Notes: a model not told the origin generated them from the sequence alone. DNA of 64,000 bases from Niveispirillum sp048066115 (GCF_048066115.1 NZ_JBLTYX010000009.1:156065-220064), one strand, 5' to 3'. Positions 6,354 to 15,089 are shown, counted from the stretch's first letter. A program made the numbers and translations.

Positions 6354-7495
6354 CAGCGAGCTGGAACAGGGCGCCCGGGCCCGCCAACCCAGGGGGCTAT
6401 GTCGAGAAGCTGGACACCATCTGCGCCGCATCGTGGGCCGGGAAGCCGGTGCCCGAGCGGCAATGGCTGATCCCTGATCTGATCCCCTTGCGTGACGTCA
6501 CTTCGGTGAACGGTAGGGGCGGTGAAGGCAAGACCTTGATTGTCCTCCAGTTGTTGGCAAGCGCAGCGTTGGGTATGCCCTGGCTCGGCCGCCAGTGCCG
6601 CCGGGTGAATACGTTGGGTGTGTTTTGCGAGGACGAAAGCGATGAACTTCAACGTCGGCTTCACGATATCGCTACGGCTTATGGCGTCGACCTCGGCGAT
6701 ATGGAACACCTCGACCTGGCGTCTCGCGTCGGCGAAGACAACGCTCTGTTGACTTTCGGCAAGTACGGTGAAAGCGCGGATCCGACGCCATTCTACAGCT
6801 CAATCCTTCGGCGAGCCCGCCAGCTCGGCGCTGAACTGATCGTCTTGGACAGCCTCTACGATTTTTTTCCAGGCAACGAAAATGCTCGAACCGAGGTACA
6901 TCGGTTTGGTGGGATGTTGCGGGCATTGGCTAAGGCGACGGGTGCGGCCGTAGTTGTCTGCGGCCACCCCTCAAGGGCCGGAGAGCAGGAAGGATCCGGC
7001 CTGTCTGGATCAACCGCTTGGCATGCAGTGGTCCGATCCCGTCTGTACCTCACCCGTCCGGCAGCGGAAGAAGGCGCTCCACAGAACTCAGACGCCCGCA
7101 TCTTGGCTTCGAAGAAGGCCAACTATGCCGCCCTGGCTGGCGATATCCGGCTGACCTACCGAGACGGCGTGTTCGTTGCGGATATTCCCAGCGGTGGTGA
7201 TTTTGTCGACAAGCTCGACCACGATGCACGGGCCAGGGCCGCAGAAGACGCCTTCCTGGCCTGCCTGCGTGCGGCCGCTGGGCAAGGCCGCGCTGTATCC
7301 GACGCGGCCAACTCGCCCCGATACGCCCCGCGCATTTTCATAACCATGAAAGAGGCCGGCGGGCTGCGGCAGGCGGACTTTGTCGCCGCTATGCGAACCC
7401 TTTTCGACGCTCGCAGGATCCGGATCGGAGAGGTGCCCGGCCCAGACCGTCACCGTCAGAAATCGATTGTTGAGGTGCCCAATGGTGCACCCTGA
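6350..7495 (+). CDS. RepA-like AAA/RecA-fold ATPase (replicative helicase type)
   Basis: A 381-residue RecA-fold ATPase of the AAA_25/RepA family used by phages and plasmids as a DNA helicase or helicase loader. Walker A is GRGGEGKT at residues 55-62. Walker B is LIVLDSLYDFF, with Asp167. The phrases TLGVFCEDESDELQRR and VVVCGHPSRAG, followed by GSTAWHAVVRSRL, fit the sensor and arginine-finger region of RepA/DnaB-like proteins. The C-terminal ~90 residues form a small helical, probably DNA-binding, domain. I chose the ATG at 6350, which overlaps the previous stop (ATGA). With the candidate origin 0.7 kb upstream, this gene suggests the island replicates on its own after induction. Confidence 0.85.
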   Translation: MTASWNRAPGPANPGGYVEKLDTICAASWAGKPVPERQWLIPDLIPLRDVTSVNGRGGEGKTLIVLQLLASAALGMPWLGRQCRRVNTLGVFCEDESDELQRRLHDIATAYGVDLGDMEHLDLASRVGEDNALLTFGKYGESADPTPFYSSILRRARQLGAELIVLDSLYDFFPGNENARTEVHRFGGMLRALAKATGAAVVVCGHPSRAGEQEGSGLSGSTAWHAVVRSRLYLTRPAAEEGAPQNSDARILASKKANYAALAGDIRLTYRDGVFVADIPSGGDFVDKLDHDARARAAEDAFLACLRAAAGQGRAVSDAANSPRYAPRIFITMKEAGGLRQADFVAAMRTLFDARRIRIGEVPGPDRHRQKSIVEVPNGAP

Positions 7496-7512
7496 AACCG
7501 GACGAAAGGTCC

Positions 7513-7608
7513 GCGGGAAGTGCGGAAAGTCACCTCGCAACCCATTGATTTCATTGCGGCGGGCGGTCTGCGGGAAATGCGGAAAGTCACCCCGCAACCC
7601 ATTGATTT
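7513..7608. repeat. Two 39-bp direct repeats after the rep gene
   Basis: Copies at 7513-7551 and 7570-7608 are the same except for two bases. The shared core includes TGCGGAAAGTCACC and CGCAACCCATTGATTT. Their starts are 57 bp apart. They lie in the gap after the RepA-like gene and might be iterons or regulator sites. Two copies alone are weak evidence. Confidence 0.7.
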
Positions 7609-7705
7609 TGTTTGCGGGCAGTCTGCGGCGGGTGTCCCCTATATACTACGTATATATCCAGCACCCCTCTTGGGGGTGGGGGCTGGAACAAAACAGGGGG
7701 CCGGC

Positions 7706-7921
7706 ATGCCGGCCCTGACCCACGCCGAACGCCAACGCGCCTATCGACGTCGGCAGCGGCGCGGCCTTGCCGTCTTCGCGGTGGCGCTCCCGGAAAACGA
7801 CCTTATCGCGGCGCTGATCAATGCCGGTTTGCTGGACGAACGCCGAGCGCTCGATGCGGCAGCGGTGCGGGCGGCCTATACCCTGGCCGTCACTCGCCTG
7901 ATCATCGACCCTCACCGGTGA
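7706..7921 (+). CDS. Small phage-type hypothetical protein, Arg-rich N-terminus
   Basis: A 71-residue protein starting MPALTHAERQRAYRRRQRRG, followed by a segment like AVALPENDLIAALINAGLLD and a C-terminal helix. I have the impression of similar short proteins in alphaproteobacterial prophages, but know no function for them. The basic N-terminus suggests nucleic-acid binding. The ATG at 7706 is preceded by AGGGGG. The frame remains open for about 60 codons upstream, but that part runs through the direct repeats and is unlikely to be translated. Confidence 0.65.
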   Translation: MPALTHAERQRAYRRRQRRGLAVFAVALPENDLIAALINAGLLDERRALDAAAVRAAYTLAVTRLIIDPHR

Positions 7922-8137
7922 CGATTTCCGTTATCCGTCACTCCCCGCGCGCTCCCCCCATCTGCTTATCTGACCCTGCCGCCCCGTTGGGCTGTGGGCG
8001 GCCGTCAGCCGGCGGTGCGTGGAACACCGGCAGCAGGAGCGGGATAGCTCCCCCGATGACCTGTACAGGACGGCGCGGCCCGTGTGGAACCCCCGACCCG
8101 GCGCGGGCCGCGCCCTCAACTCAGATGATGAAGGCCG

Positions 8138-8503
8138 ATGTCCACCACCACCGCCCCCGTTCCCATCTGCCTTGACGACATCATGCCGGTCATGGTGGCG
8201 GATGTGCCGATCTCCTACCCGGATGGCACCCCGACCGGATGGCACGTCACCGTCGCCGGCCCCTGCCACCCGGCCACCGTTGCCGCCGATGCTGACACCA
8301 GCCTCAATGAACTGGACCGGCTGGCCCTGCGCATTCTTGGGTGGCCGGCTGTCGACATGGACGGGGTGCCGTTTCCCTTCACGCCCGAGGCCGTCGCGGA
8401 GCTGCTGACGGCCGAACGCCTGGAGCCGGCCTTTCGCCAGATCCTGGAATATCTCGACAGCCCAGACGCGTTCGCGCCATCCCCGACCAAGGCAGCGACA
8501 TGA
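8138..8503 (+). CDS. Phage protein, possibly a tail assembly chaperone
   Basis: A 121-residue protein with the layout seen in several phage proteins encoded just before tape-measure genes: a short beta-strand region about a substrate phrase (ISYPDGTPTGWHVTVAGP), a helical middle (LNELDRLALRILGW) and a C-terminal helix with PFTPEAVAELL. That layout is used by tail assembly chaperones, and the tape-measure-like gene follows 1.1 kb downstream. No slippery site was found, so no frameshifted chaperone product is claimed. The next gene starts within its stop codon (ATGA). The phage origin is fairly sure; the exact role is inferred. Confidence 0.6.
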   Translation: MSTTTAPVPICLDDIMPVMVADVPISYPDGTPTGWHVTVAGPCHPATVAADADTSLNELDRLALRILGWPAVDMDGVPFPFTPEAVAELLTAERLEPAFRQILEYLDSPDAFAPSPTKAAT

Positions 8504-8811
8504 CCATTCCCATCAACACGCTTCCCGATGTCCTGCCACCCCCGCCGCCGGCCCGCCGCAGGGTTGCGCGGGCGCGCTATGCCGACAGGGTGCGGACCCT
8601 TCTCAATAAGCACAGCGGCGCCGCCCGCGACCGTGTGCTTGACAGCTTGGCAGCGCTCGAAACCACGATTGCCCCCATGGCCGCACTGGCCCGACAGGCG
8701 GCCCCGCACCTCCCCGCGCTCCCGCCGCCCTTTGCCGACGCGCCGACCCTGCTTGATGCGGTGCACGCGATGCGGGCGGTTGTCCAGTCCATCCCCCGCG
8801 AGGGTGCGTGA
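8500..8811 (+). CDS. Hypothetical phage-type protein
   Basis: A 103-residue protein without a family I can name. It has a Pro-rich start (LPDVLPPPPPARRRVARARY) and then two or three amphipathic helices with a Pro/Ala-rich break near residue 75. It overlaps both neighbours by a few bases: its ATG lies in the upstream stop and its stop overlaps the next ATG at 8811. It is therefore part of the same translation-coupled run as the other structural-type genes. No membrane segment or signal peptide is seen. Confidence 0.6.
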   Translation: MTIPINTLPDVLPPPPPARRRVARARYADRVRTLLNKHSGAARDRVLDSLAALETTIAPMAALARQAAPHLPALPPPFADAPTLLDAVHAMRAVVQSIPREGA

Positions 8812-9599
8812 TGGACGCGAGCCGTCACACCCCCGGCCTTGCCCGGCCGTCGCGGCGCGTGTGGAACCCCGCCACCGGGCGTTTCGATGCAGTGCCCAGC
8901 GCCACCGCCGGCCGATCCGTGCGGCCCGCCAAGGCCGCGAAGCTCGCCCGTCTGCCGTCATCCCCGATGCCGGCCGCTTCCGCCCGGCAGGCCCTGGCCA
9001 GCTTCGAGAAAACCATATCGCTGGCGCTGGGCAGTCTTCAGCCGCCCGAGGTGCAAAAGGTTCACGCCGTGGTGGCCCGCGACGTGCTGGCCCGGCACCT
9101 GGCCACCGTGAAGGACAATCCGCCGGCCGTCACCACCATTGTCGACGGCCGCCGCGACGCGTTGGAAGATGCCGTTAAGCCGTATGGCCTGATCCGATAC
9201 GAATTCAGCTATCCCAGCATGATCCGAGAGGCGGCGGCGTTCGCCCTGAAAGAGGTCCGGCGCCTTTCGCCCAGGCAGTCCGGGAAATACCGGGATGCCT
9301 GGTTTGTCATGGCCGACGGCGCCCCAGTGTCCGGCCCCGACGCGATCCCGCCCACCGCGAAGCGCGTCGTGGTCACCAACGACGAACCCTATTCCCGCCG
9401 GCTGGAGGTGGGCAAGGACGCGGCTGGGCTGCCCTTCGTGGTGAAGGTGCCTCCCCTGTTCACCGAACGCGCGGCTGTCGCCACACGGCGCCGACACGGC
9501 CAGCGCGTGACCGTCTCCTACTCCTTCGTGCGACTTCAGGGCGGAAAGGCCCGGCGGGGTGAATTGACCTACCCGGCCATCATCATCGAAAGGCGCTGA
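8811..9599 (+). CDS. HK97 gp10-like neck/tail-completion protein (tentative)
   Basis: A 262-residue protein. The first ~60 residues are basic and unstructured. The C-terminal ~130 residues look like a head-tail joining or tail-completion fold: a helix (REAAAFALKEVRRLSPRQSG) followed by KYRDAWFVMADG, the turn NDEPYSRRLEVG and a final strand TYPAIIIERR. The pattern 'helix, SGxYRdsw, strands, Y(S/A)xxlE' is typical of HK97-gp10-type proteins, which set the interface between head and tail. The 2-bp gap to the tape-measure-like gene fits a tail module. The assignment is by pattern and neighbours only. Confidence 0.55.
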   Translation: MDASRHTPGLARPSRRVWNPATGRFDAVPSATAGRSVRPAKAAKLARLPSSPMPAASARQALASFEKTISLALGSLQPPEVQKVHAVVARDVLARHLATVKDNPPAVTTIVDGRRDALEDAVKPYGLIRYEFSYPSMIREAAAFALKEVRRLSPRQSGKYRDAWFVMADGAPVSGPDAIPPTAKRVVVTNDEPYSRRLEVGKDAAGLPFVVKVPPLFTERAAVATRRRHGQRVTVSYSFVRLQGGKARRGELTYPAIIIERR

Positions 9600-9601
9600 C
9601 C

Positions 9602-11740
9602 ATGGCGGAACCCGTTCTCGCAATCAACGTCGACACCAGCGCCTTGCGTGGCGAGGCGGCAGCGGCCACTGCCGACATGAACGCGATGGTGGAGACGGCC
9701 GGGCGTGTCGTGGGTGCGACCGAACGTGTGGAGCGCAAGACGAAGGACACGGCGGCGGCATTCGAACGGCTTGAGCGCCAACTCGACCCGACAGCCGCAA
9801 AGCTGGCAAACCTCAATCGCCGGTATGAACAGAATGTCAACCTGGTGACTGCAGCCGGCGCGGCTGTCGGCGTGAGCGCTGATCGGCAGGCCGCCGCCCT
9901 GACCAAGCTGACAGCGCAGCACGAAGCGCAGACCGCCCGCCTCACCCGTGCCACGACCGGGGCGGCGGCGGCCATGGTGCAGGCCAACGACAACGCAGCA
10001 GGATCGAACAAGCGCCTTGGGGGCGCCCTTCAGCAGGTCGGCTATCAGGTCGGTGACGTGGCAACCCAGGTTCTAGCCGGCGGGGACGCGATGAAGGCCA
10101 TTGCGATGCAGGCTGGCCAGCTTCTCGGGTTCTTCGGACCCGCCGGTGCGCTGGCCGGCATGGCGGTGACCGTGGGCGCCGCCGTCTTCGGTATGGTGGA
10201 CCTTGGCGACGCCACCGACGATACGCGGGAGGCATCCAAGCTGTTCGCCGATGTGTCGGACCGCCTCAATGGCGTGATTGATGATCGCAAGACGTCGGTG
10301 GAGGAACTCACCAAGGCCTATAATAAGCAGACCAAGGCGCAGCAGGATCTTCAGCGTCTCGATCTCCAGATGGCACAGACGGACATCTTCAAGGCTCGCA
10401 AGCAGCAGTTGGACGATGCCACCAAGCAGATGGAGCAATATTTCAAGGCCACCTCGAACTCATTTCTTGGGATCAACCTTGATCCGTTCCAGGGTCAAAC
10501 GGTCCAGTCGCAGGCGCAACGCATGTTGAACGCCGGCCAGCTAACCGAAGCGGTGGCGTTGCTGTCGAAGGGGGACGCGGAGGCGCAGAAGCTGGCCGGA
10601 AGTCTGACGGCCACCGTAAGGGAGTGGACCAAGCAGGGCGAGACGCTGGCCATCGTCACCGCGCAATTGGCGCTCTACAACGGCACCGCGACCAAGGCGC
10701 AAAAGGAGCTGCTGGGCATCCGGGAGGAAACGGACCTTGCCACGGAGGCGCAGGACCGGTTTGCGGCAGCGCTGGACAAGCTGAAGAAAGCTGCGGCCGA
10801 AGGTGACGCCATGTTGCGGAGCCGGGCGCAGTTCAGCGACGTGATGGAGGATAGCGAAAGGTTCATGCGGGATCAGGCGGACGGGATCAGCGCGGCCGAG
10901 CGGGCGTATCAGCCCTATGCCGCAGCGATCGAACGACTGAACGACCTGAAGGGCAAGGAAGGTCGAACGACGCTGGAACTGATCGGGATTGAGCAGCGCC
11001 TGGGTGAATTGCGCGCGGCCGGTCGACAGGCCATGGATGAAGCCACCGCGGCTGAAGAGAAGCGCCGCACAGCGATCATTGAGGAAATCGACGCCCTTCG
11101 GGTGCGCAATGATCTGCTGGCGGCGCAGGTCGCGGGCACCGACACCAAGTCCATACGTCGGCAGGTGGTGGAACTGGACATCAAGTCCGATGTCGAAAGG
11201 TTCGCCGCTTCGCTGAAATCCGCCAATGGGGAATTGTCGGCTGCCGCCACCCTGGAAGTTGAGCGCTACGAACGCGAACGCCGCCGGCGGGCCGGCCTGG
11301 AAGACGAAATCGAGTTGCTCGACCGGGCCAAGGCCGCAGGTCGCAGCGCGGCCGACCTGTTCACATCGATGGCCGAAGGCGATTGGACCGGCACGGCCGA
11401 AGGTGTGGCCGACCTGATAGCGGATTTCAAAGACTTCAAGGACATCACGGGGAGCGTATCCCAGGGCTTCGCGGAACTGGGCAATAGCCTGCTGGACAGC
11501 GCAGCAGCCGGCCAGGCGCTCGGGAACCTCGTTGGCGAGTTGTTCGGCGAACGCAGCGAACACCAACAGCGTAACGCCCAGATCGGCAGCACCGTGGCCA
11601 CGACCATCGGCGACTTCTTCGGGGTGCCTAAGGGGCTGTCGTCATTCGTCGGGAACGTCGTCGGCAACCGCTGGGGGCCGGGACGCCGCACCCGGCGCCC
11701 GACCCTGGTCATTGTCTTTTCGGAAAGGAAGGCAGCATGA
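9602..11740 (+). CDS. Phage tail tape-measure-like protein
   Basis: A 712-residue protein with the hallmarks of tape-measure proteins. It has a long coiled-coil N-terminus, then a conserved region QVGYQVGDVATQVLAGGDAM followed by a hydrophobic stretch (GQLLGFFGPAGALAGMAVTV, about residues 180-200), then long helical repeats. A Gly-rich C-terminus follows. In phages the tape measure sets tail length and is ejected with DNA; the hydrophobic part aids membrane passage. At 712 residues it would match a fairly short tail. No tail-tube, sheath or baseplate gene follows, so a helper's tail parts would be needed. The next gene overlaps its stop (ATGA). Confidence 0.8.
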   Translation: MAEPVLAINVDTSALRGEAAAATADMNAMVETAGRVVGATERVERKTKDTAAAFERLERQLDPTAAKLANLNRRYEQNVNLVTAAGAAVGVSADRQAAALTKLTAQHEAQTARLTRATTGAAAAMVQANDNAAGSNKRLGGALQQVGYQVGDVATQVLAGGDAMKAIAMQAGQLLGFFGPAGALAGMAVTVGAAVFGMVDLGDATDDTREASKLFADVSDRLNGVIDDRKTSVEELTKAYNKQTKAQQDLQRLDLQMAQTDIFKARKQQLDDATKQMEQYFKATSNSFLGINLDPFQGQTVQSQAQRMLNAGQLTEAVALLSKGDAEAQKLAGSLTATVREWTKQGETLAIVTAQLALYNGTATKAQKELLGIREETDLATEAQDRFAAALDKLKKAAAEGDAMLRSRAQFSDVMEDSERFMRDQADGISAAERAYQPYAAAIERLNDLKGKEGRTTLELIGIEQRLGELRAAGRQAMDEATAAEEKRRTAIIEEIDALRVRNDLLAAQVAGTDTKSIRRQVVELDIKSDVERFAASLKSANGELSAAATLEVERYERERRRRAGLEDEIELLDRAKAAGRSAADLFTSMAEGDWTGTAEGVADLIADFKDFKDITGSVSQGFAELGNSLLDSAAAGQALGNLVGELFGERSEHQQRNAQIGSTVATTIGDFFGVPKGLSSFVGNVVGNRWGPGRRTRRPTLVIVFSERKAA

Positions 11741-12408
11741 GCGTCGTCAACGTCCTGCTCACCAAGCGGGAGGGCATGTTGTGCACAGACACCTTCGGAT
11801 ACGACGTCGCCGGTCGTGTCTTGGGCGAGGTGTCGAAATGCATCATCGTCCCTCACCATAGGCTCGCCATTGCCACGCGCGGGTCTGCCGCCCTGGCCTG
11901 GAATGCCGCAATCCTGGTCAGCGTCACCAGCATGCCCGCAGGTATCGACAGCCTGATTCCGCAGGCCGAACGCTTCATGCAACGGATCCTCGACGCCAGC
12001 CTTTATCAAATGGGCCGGGCCGGGTGCATGGATGGCGAGGTCACTATCGTCGGATGGTCGGACGCTGCCGGCGCACCCGTGGGCCACTACCTGGAATGGA
12101 TCGAAAGCCGGGGCACCCTGTTTGCCGAACCGATCCAGCCGGGCCGATACGACATGCAGCCGCGCCTGCTGCCTGAATTCGCGCCCGATACCCGCCACGC
12201 CAACGACCCGCCGGCCATGTTCCGGGGCATCGCCAATGCGCAACGCAAGATGGCTGCCGCCCGCTATCCGGGAAACCCCGTCGGGGGGCGGCTGATCCTG
12301 ACCACGGTCAACCGGCACGGGATGGAGCAACGCCAGATCCATGCATGGCCCGATGACGTGGCGAAGTTGCGCGCCGTCGCCCCCGTCACGGAGGCGGAAC
12401 CGGCATGA
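11737..12408 (+). CDS. Hypothetical phage-type protein after the tape measure
   Basis: A 223-residue protein coupled by an ATGA overlap to the tape-measure-like gene. The N-terminal half has alternating strands (VVNVLLTKREGMLCTDTFGY, then KCIIVPHHRLAIATRGSA) that remind me of the start of Ntn-hydrolase folds. I see no clear N-terminal nucleophile, so this is a weak guess. The C-terminal half is Pro-rich and less ordered. There is no signal peptide or membrane segment. It may be a tail-associated protein or a peptidase-like accessory of the structural module. Confidence 0.55.
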   Translation: MSVVNVLLTKREGMLCTDTFGYDVAGRVLGEVSKCIIVPHHRLAIATRGSAALAWNAAILVSVTSMPAGIDSLIPQAERFMQRILDASLYQMGRAGCMDGEVTIVGWSDAAGAPVGHYLEWIESRGTLFAEPIQPGRYDMQPRLLPEFAPDTRHANDPPAMFRGIANAQRKMAAARYPGNPVGGRLILTTVNRHGMEQRQIHAWPDDVAKLRAVAPVTEAEPA

Positions 12409-12797
12409 AGACCGCGAGTGAGATGATTACCGCGTCGCTGGCGGCGCTCGCCGATTTCGACACCGAGCGGCAAGCGGCTGTCGCCGAGGCGGACATCCGG
12501 CAGCACCTCTTGCGGAGCGGCGCGCTTGATGCCTTGGAGCCCAGCGCTGCCCGCGACATGGGCGCCCGCGCCATCGTCGGTGAGGCACTGGCCCTGGCCA
12601 TTGCCGGCCACGCCATGGCCCTTGCGCGCCATGCCCTGAATAGCGCTGCCGCCGCCCATCATATGCATGACCGGCTGGCGGCCCTGGTCATCGCCTGCGC
12701 CCGACACCGACCGGCCCTGCCGGGGCTGCTGGGCAGCGTCGCCGCCGGGGCAATCCAGGCCCATCCGGCCGACATGACGAAAGGGAACAATCCATGA
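12405..12797 (+). CDS. Hypothetical helical phage-type protein
   Basis: A 130-residue, Ala-rich helical protein with no family I recognise. It overlaps the upstream stop and the downstream ATG (ATGA both times), so it belongs to the same coupled run. Its segment DFDTERQAAVAEADIRQHLL resembles DIEIERQAAVAALASAEERR in the next protein: both have a (D/E)IERQAAVA-type phrase. The two genes may share a short duplicated element. Confidence 0.55.
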   Translation: MKTASEMITASLAALADFDTERQAAVAEADIRQHLLRSGALDALEPSAARDMGARAIVGEALALAIAGHAMALARHALNSAAAAHHMHDRLAALVIACARHRPALPGLLGSVAAGAIQAHPADMTKGNNP

Positions 12798-13681
12798 ACC
12801 TGAAACAGATCCTTGCCGCCATCACGGGCAGCGCCCGGAAGGGTGCGGCGCCCATTCCGTTGCATGACCAGATTGCAGCCGCTGAGAAGGCTATCCGCGA
12901 CATCGAGATCGAGCGGCAAGCGGCCGTCGCGGCGCTCGCCAGCGCAGAAGAACGCCGGCGGGCGCTGCTGGTGGAAGATGATGCCGAGGGGCTGCGGGCC
13001 CATGCCCAGGCCTTGCAGGCGGCACAGGACGCCGTTGACGCGGCGCCGCTGAAACTGGCCGCGGTCACGGACACGCTCAAGGGTCTGCGGGACCGCCAGA
13101 GGGCCGAGACGGTAGAGCGGCACAAGGCGGCGGCAGCGGCACATTTCGCGGCCGTTGGGGAGGCTGTCACCGCCTTGCTGGCCGTCAACCACAAGGCCCA
13201 TGCTGCCTATGAAGCTGCCCGCGCTGATCTTGGCGAGGAACCGTGGCCGCGCGGCATTCACCCGGCGGCCTATGTCGGCATGGTGAACGATCAAGGCTAC
13301 GAAGCATGGGCCCGGCATGTGGTCAACGAGCTTCCCGACATGCGGGCCGTACCCGTCATCGGTGGTGTCGTGCCCCCGGCGCCTGTTCCTGCACCCACCG
13401 CCAAGCCGATTGCCGCGCCTATGACGGCGGGCTTTGCTTCCCGACGGGTGCGGGCAGACCCGCCGGCGCCCCGTCCGAAGACGCCCCCGCGCGCACCGCA
13501 CAAGCGGCCGGATCATGTGCCCGACGGTCACAAGGTTGTCACCTACCTGCGGGCAGGCGTGGAGATACCGAGCGGCGGGACATCGATCGTCGGCGATGAG
13601 ATGGCATTACCGGATATGACCGCCATCGCCCTGGTGCGGAGCGGCGCGGCGGACTTCGGGACGGAGGCCGCGCATGTATGA
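12794..13681 (+). CDS. Coiled-coil phage-type protein with Pro-rich tail
   Basis: A 295-residue protein of unknown function. Residues ~20-150 form a long predicted coiled coil (QIAAAEKAIRDIEIERQAAV and similar heptad-like runs). A short ordered part follows (GIHPAAYVGMVNDQGYEAWA), then a Pro-rich linker (about 195-250, PPAPVPAPTAKP and PRPKTPPRAPHKRP). A small C-terminal domain contains GHKVVTYLRAGVEIPSG. Its place before the head-type genes and its coiled coil would suit a scaffold or connector accessory, but nothing in the sequence proves this. Start and stop are set by four-base and eight-base overlaps with its neighbours. Confidence 0.6.
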   Translation: MNLKQILAAITGSARKGAAPIPLHDQIAAAEKAIRDIEIERQAAVAALASAEERRRALLVEDDAEGLRAHAQALQAAQDAVDAAPLKLAAVTDTLKGLRDRQRAETVERHKAAAAAHFAAVGEAVTALLAVNHKAHAAYEAARADLGEEPWPRGIHPAAYVGMVNDQGYEAWARHVVNELPDMRAVPVIGGVVPPAPVPAPTAKPIAAPMTAGFASRRVRADPPAPRPKTPPRAPHKRPDHVPDGHKVVTYLRAGVEIPSGGTSIVGDEMALPDMTAIALVRSGAADFGTEAAHV

Positions 13682-13940
13682 CAACACAACCCTGCAGGTC
13701 GGGGTGGCCGGCGGGCAACCCGTCATCGTGAAAATGGGGCCGCTGGTCTCGGACGTGCCCGCAACCGTGCTGCTGTCCGCCGACTACACGTTGTGGAACC
13801 CGCCGGGCTATCCGCAGCGCTTCAGCTATACGGGCGCCGCGATTCGCCAGCCGGGGACCGTGACAGCCGGAACCACCATCAAGGTCATCAAGGCCGAAGC
13901 CGCCGCCCTGGTGGCGGCAGGCGCGGCGACGGAGGTGTAA
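13674..13940 (+). CDS. Small beta-rich phage-type protein
   Basis: An 88-residue protein that starts inside the end of the upstream gene and stops three bases before the protease gene. The sequence alternates short strands and turns (LQVGVAGGQPVIVKMGPLVS, later VTAGTTIKVIKAEAAALVA), which suits a compact beta-barrel structural protein such as a decoration or fibre-base protein. I do not recognise a family. Its position directly before the prohead protease makes a head-related role possible. Confidence 0.55.
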   Translation: MYDNTTLQVGVAGGQPVIVKMGPLVSDVPATVLLSADYTLWNPPGYPQRFSYTGAAIRQPGTVTAGTTIKVIKAEAAALVAAGAATEV

Positions 13941-13943
13941 GAC

Positions 13944-14876
13944 ATGACCATGCGCAAGAGCTTTGCTGGCGGACAGGCGCAGGCCTTGGGCCCGCGTCGC
14001 GTTCGCGTCCAGTGCAGCAGCGACGGCATCGACCGAACCGGGGAGGTTGTGCAGCAATCGGGGATCGAGTTTCCCGCATCGGTCCCGGTTCTCTGGGGTC
14101 ATGATCCCGATCTCCCCATCGGCCGTGCCTATCCCCGGATGGAGCGCGGCGCCTTGGTCGCTGAGGTCGAATTCGCACCTGAAGGGATTTGCGAACATGC
14201 CGACCGGGTGTGCGGCCTGGTGAAGGCTGGCGTGGTCAATACCGTCTCCATCGGGTTCGACGTGCTGAAAGCCGAACCGATGGACCGGGGCCGGCCCGGC
14301 GGCCCGCAGCGCTATCTGAAGTCGGAACTGCTGGAACTGTCCTTCGTGTCCGTGCCCGCCAACGCGGATGCGCAGGTAACGGAGCGGTCACGTGGTCGCG
14401 GGGTGCGCGTCAAGGGCCTGTACGAGTGCGCACGGCTGGCGGGGCTGCTGTCGGAACTCTCCTGGCTTGAGGAATGTGTAGAGGCTGAGGCCGCGCGCGA
14501 GGGTGACGGCTCCCCGCTTCCTGAAATGCTGGGCAGGATCATGGCCGCCATGGGCGAGGCGCTGATATCCATGACGGTCGAAGAGGTCAACGAACTGCTG
14601 GCCATCGAGGCGGCGGAACGGGGTGCCGTCGGGCGCTCCCGCAAGCCGGCGGCCGTGCGGTTCCGCGGCGCCGTCATTGCCCGCATGGGTGGCGGCAAGG
14701 CGATGACGCCCGATCAGATCAGGGCCCGACAGGCGCGGGCAAGGCTTCTCGACCTCACGAAGCCGAGTGTTGCCGACGGGTCTGGGCTGGCCCTTGATGA
14801 TCCAGGCATCACCCCCGCCCATCGGGCCGCACGGGCGCGGGCAAGGCTTCTCGACCTCACGGAGCGCCTGACCTGA
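13944..14876 (+). CDS. HK97-family prohead protease with C-terminal extension
   Basis: A 310-residue serine protease of the phage prohead family (peptidase U35), which cleaves scaffold and capsid N-termini during head maturation. The catalytic His53 lies in VLWGHD and Ser102 in VNTVSIGFD; the next strand ends in LLELSFVSVPAN, typical of the family. Residues ~150-310 form a helical extension with two copies of RARLLDLT (near residues 267 and 302). Such fused extensions may act as scaffold. In tailed phages the major capsid gene follows, but here the next 213 bp hold no gene. What the protease would cut is therefore unclear: perhaps a helper's capsid protein. Confidence 0.85.
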   Translation: MTMRKSFAGGQAQALGPRRVRVQCSSDGIDRTGEVVQQSGIEFPASVPVLWGHDPDLPIGRAYPRMERGALVAEVEFAPEGICEHADRVCGLVKAGVVNTVSIGFDVLKAEPMDRGRPGGPQRYLKSELLELSFVSVPANADAQVTERSRGRGVRVKGLYECARLAGLLSELSWLEECVEAEAAREGDGSPLPEMLGRIMAAMGEALISMTVEEVNELLAIEAAERGAVGRSRKPAAVRFRGAVIARMGGGKAMTPDQIRARQARARLLDLTKPSVADGSGLALDDPGITPAHRAARARARLLDLTERLT

Positions 14877-15089
14877 AGCGGAAGGGTGCGGGGCGCTGGG
14901 CCTGCCTCCCCGGGGGGGTGGAGGGCACCCCCGCAGACCCCCCCCAGGGGGTAGGGGGTTTTCCATCTAAATGGGTCGGCACCCCCTACCGGCCCTTGGT
15001 TCTTTCTGTCCGCCGTCAAAATTGGGGGAAAAAGTACCCGTTTTCGAGGGGTTCGCGGCACATATCAATGGTTGTAGGAGCATAGTCAC
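14877..15089. other. Gap where a major capsid gene would be expected
   Basis: A 213-bp stretch without a gene, with long G and C runs (such as CCCCGGGGGGG near 14908) and a T-run after 14950. It could hold a terminator for the long operon. The ribosome site for the small terminase gene (TAGGAG, about 15076) is at its end. Confidence 0.5.

Noticed and set aside
7513..7608. CRISPR array
   Set aside because: There are only two repeat copies, the spacer is 18 bp, and no cas genes are present.
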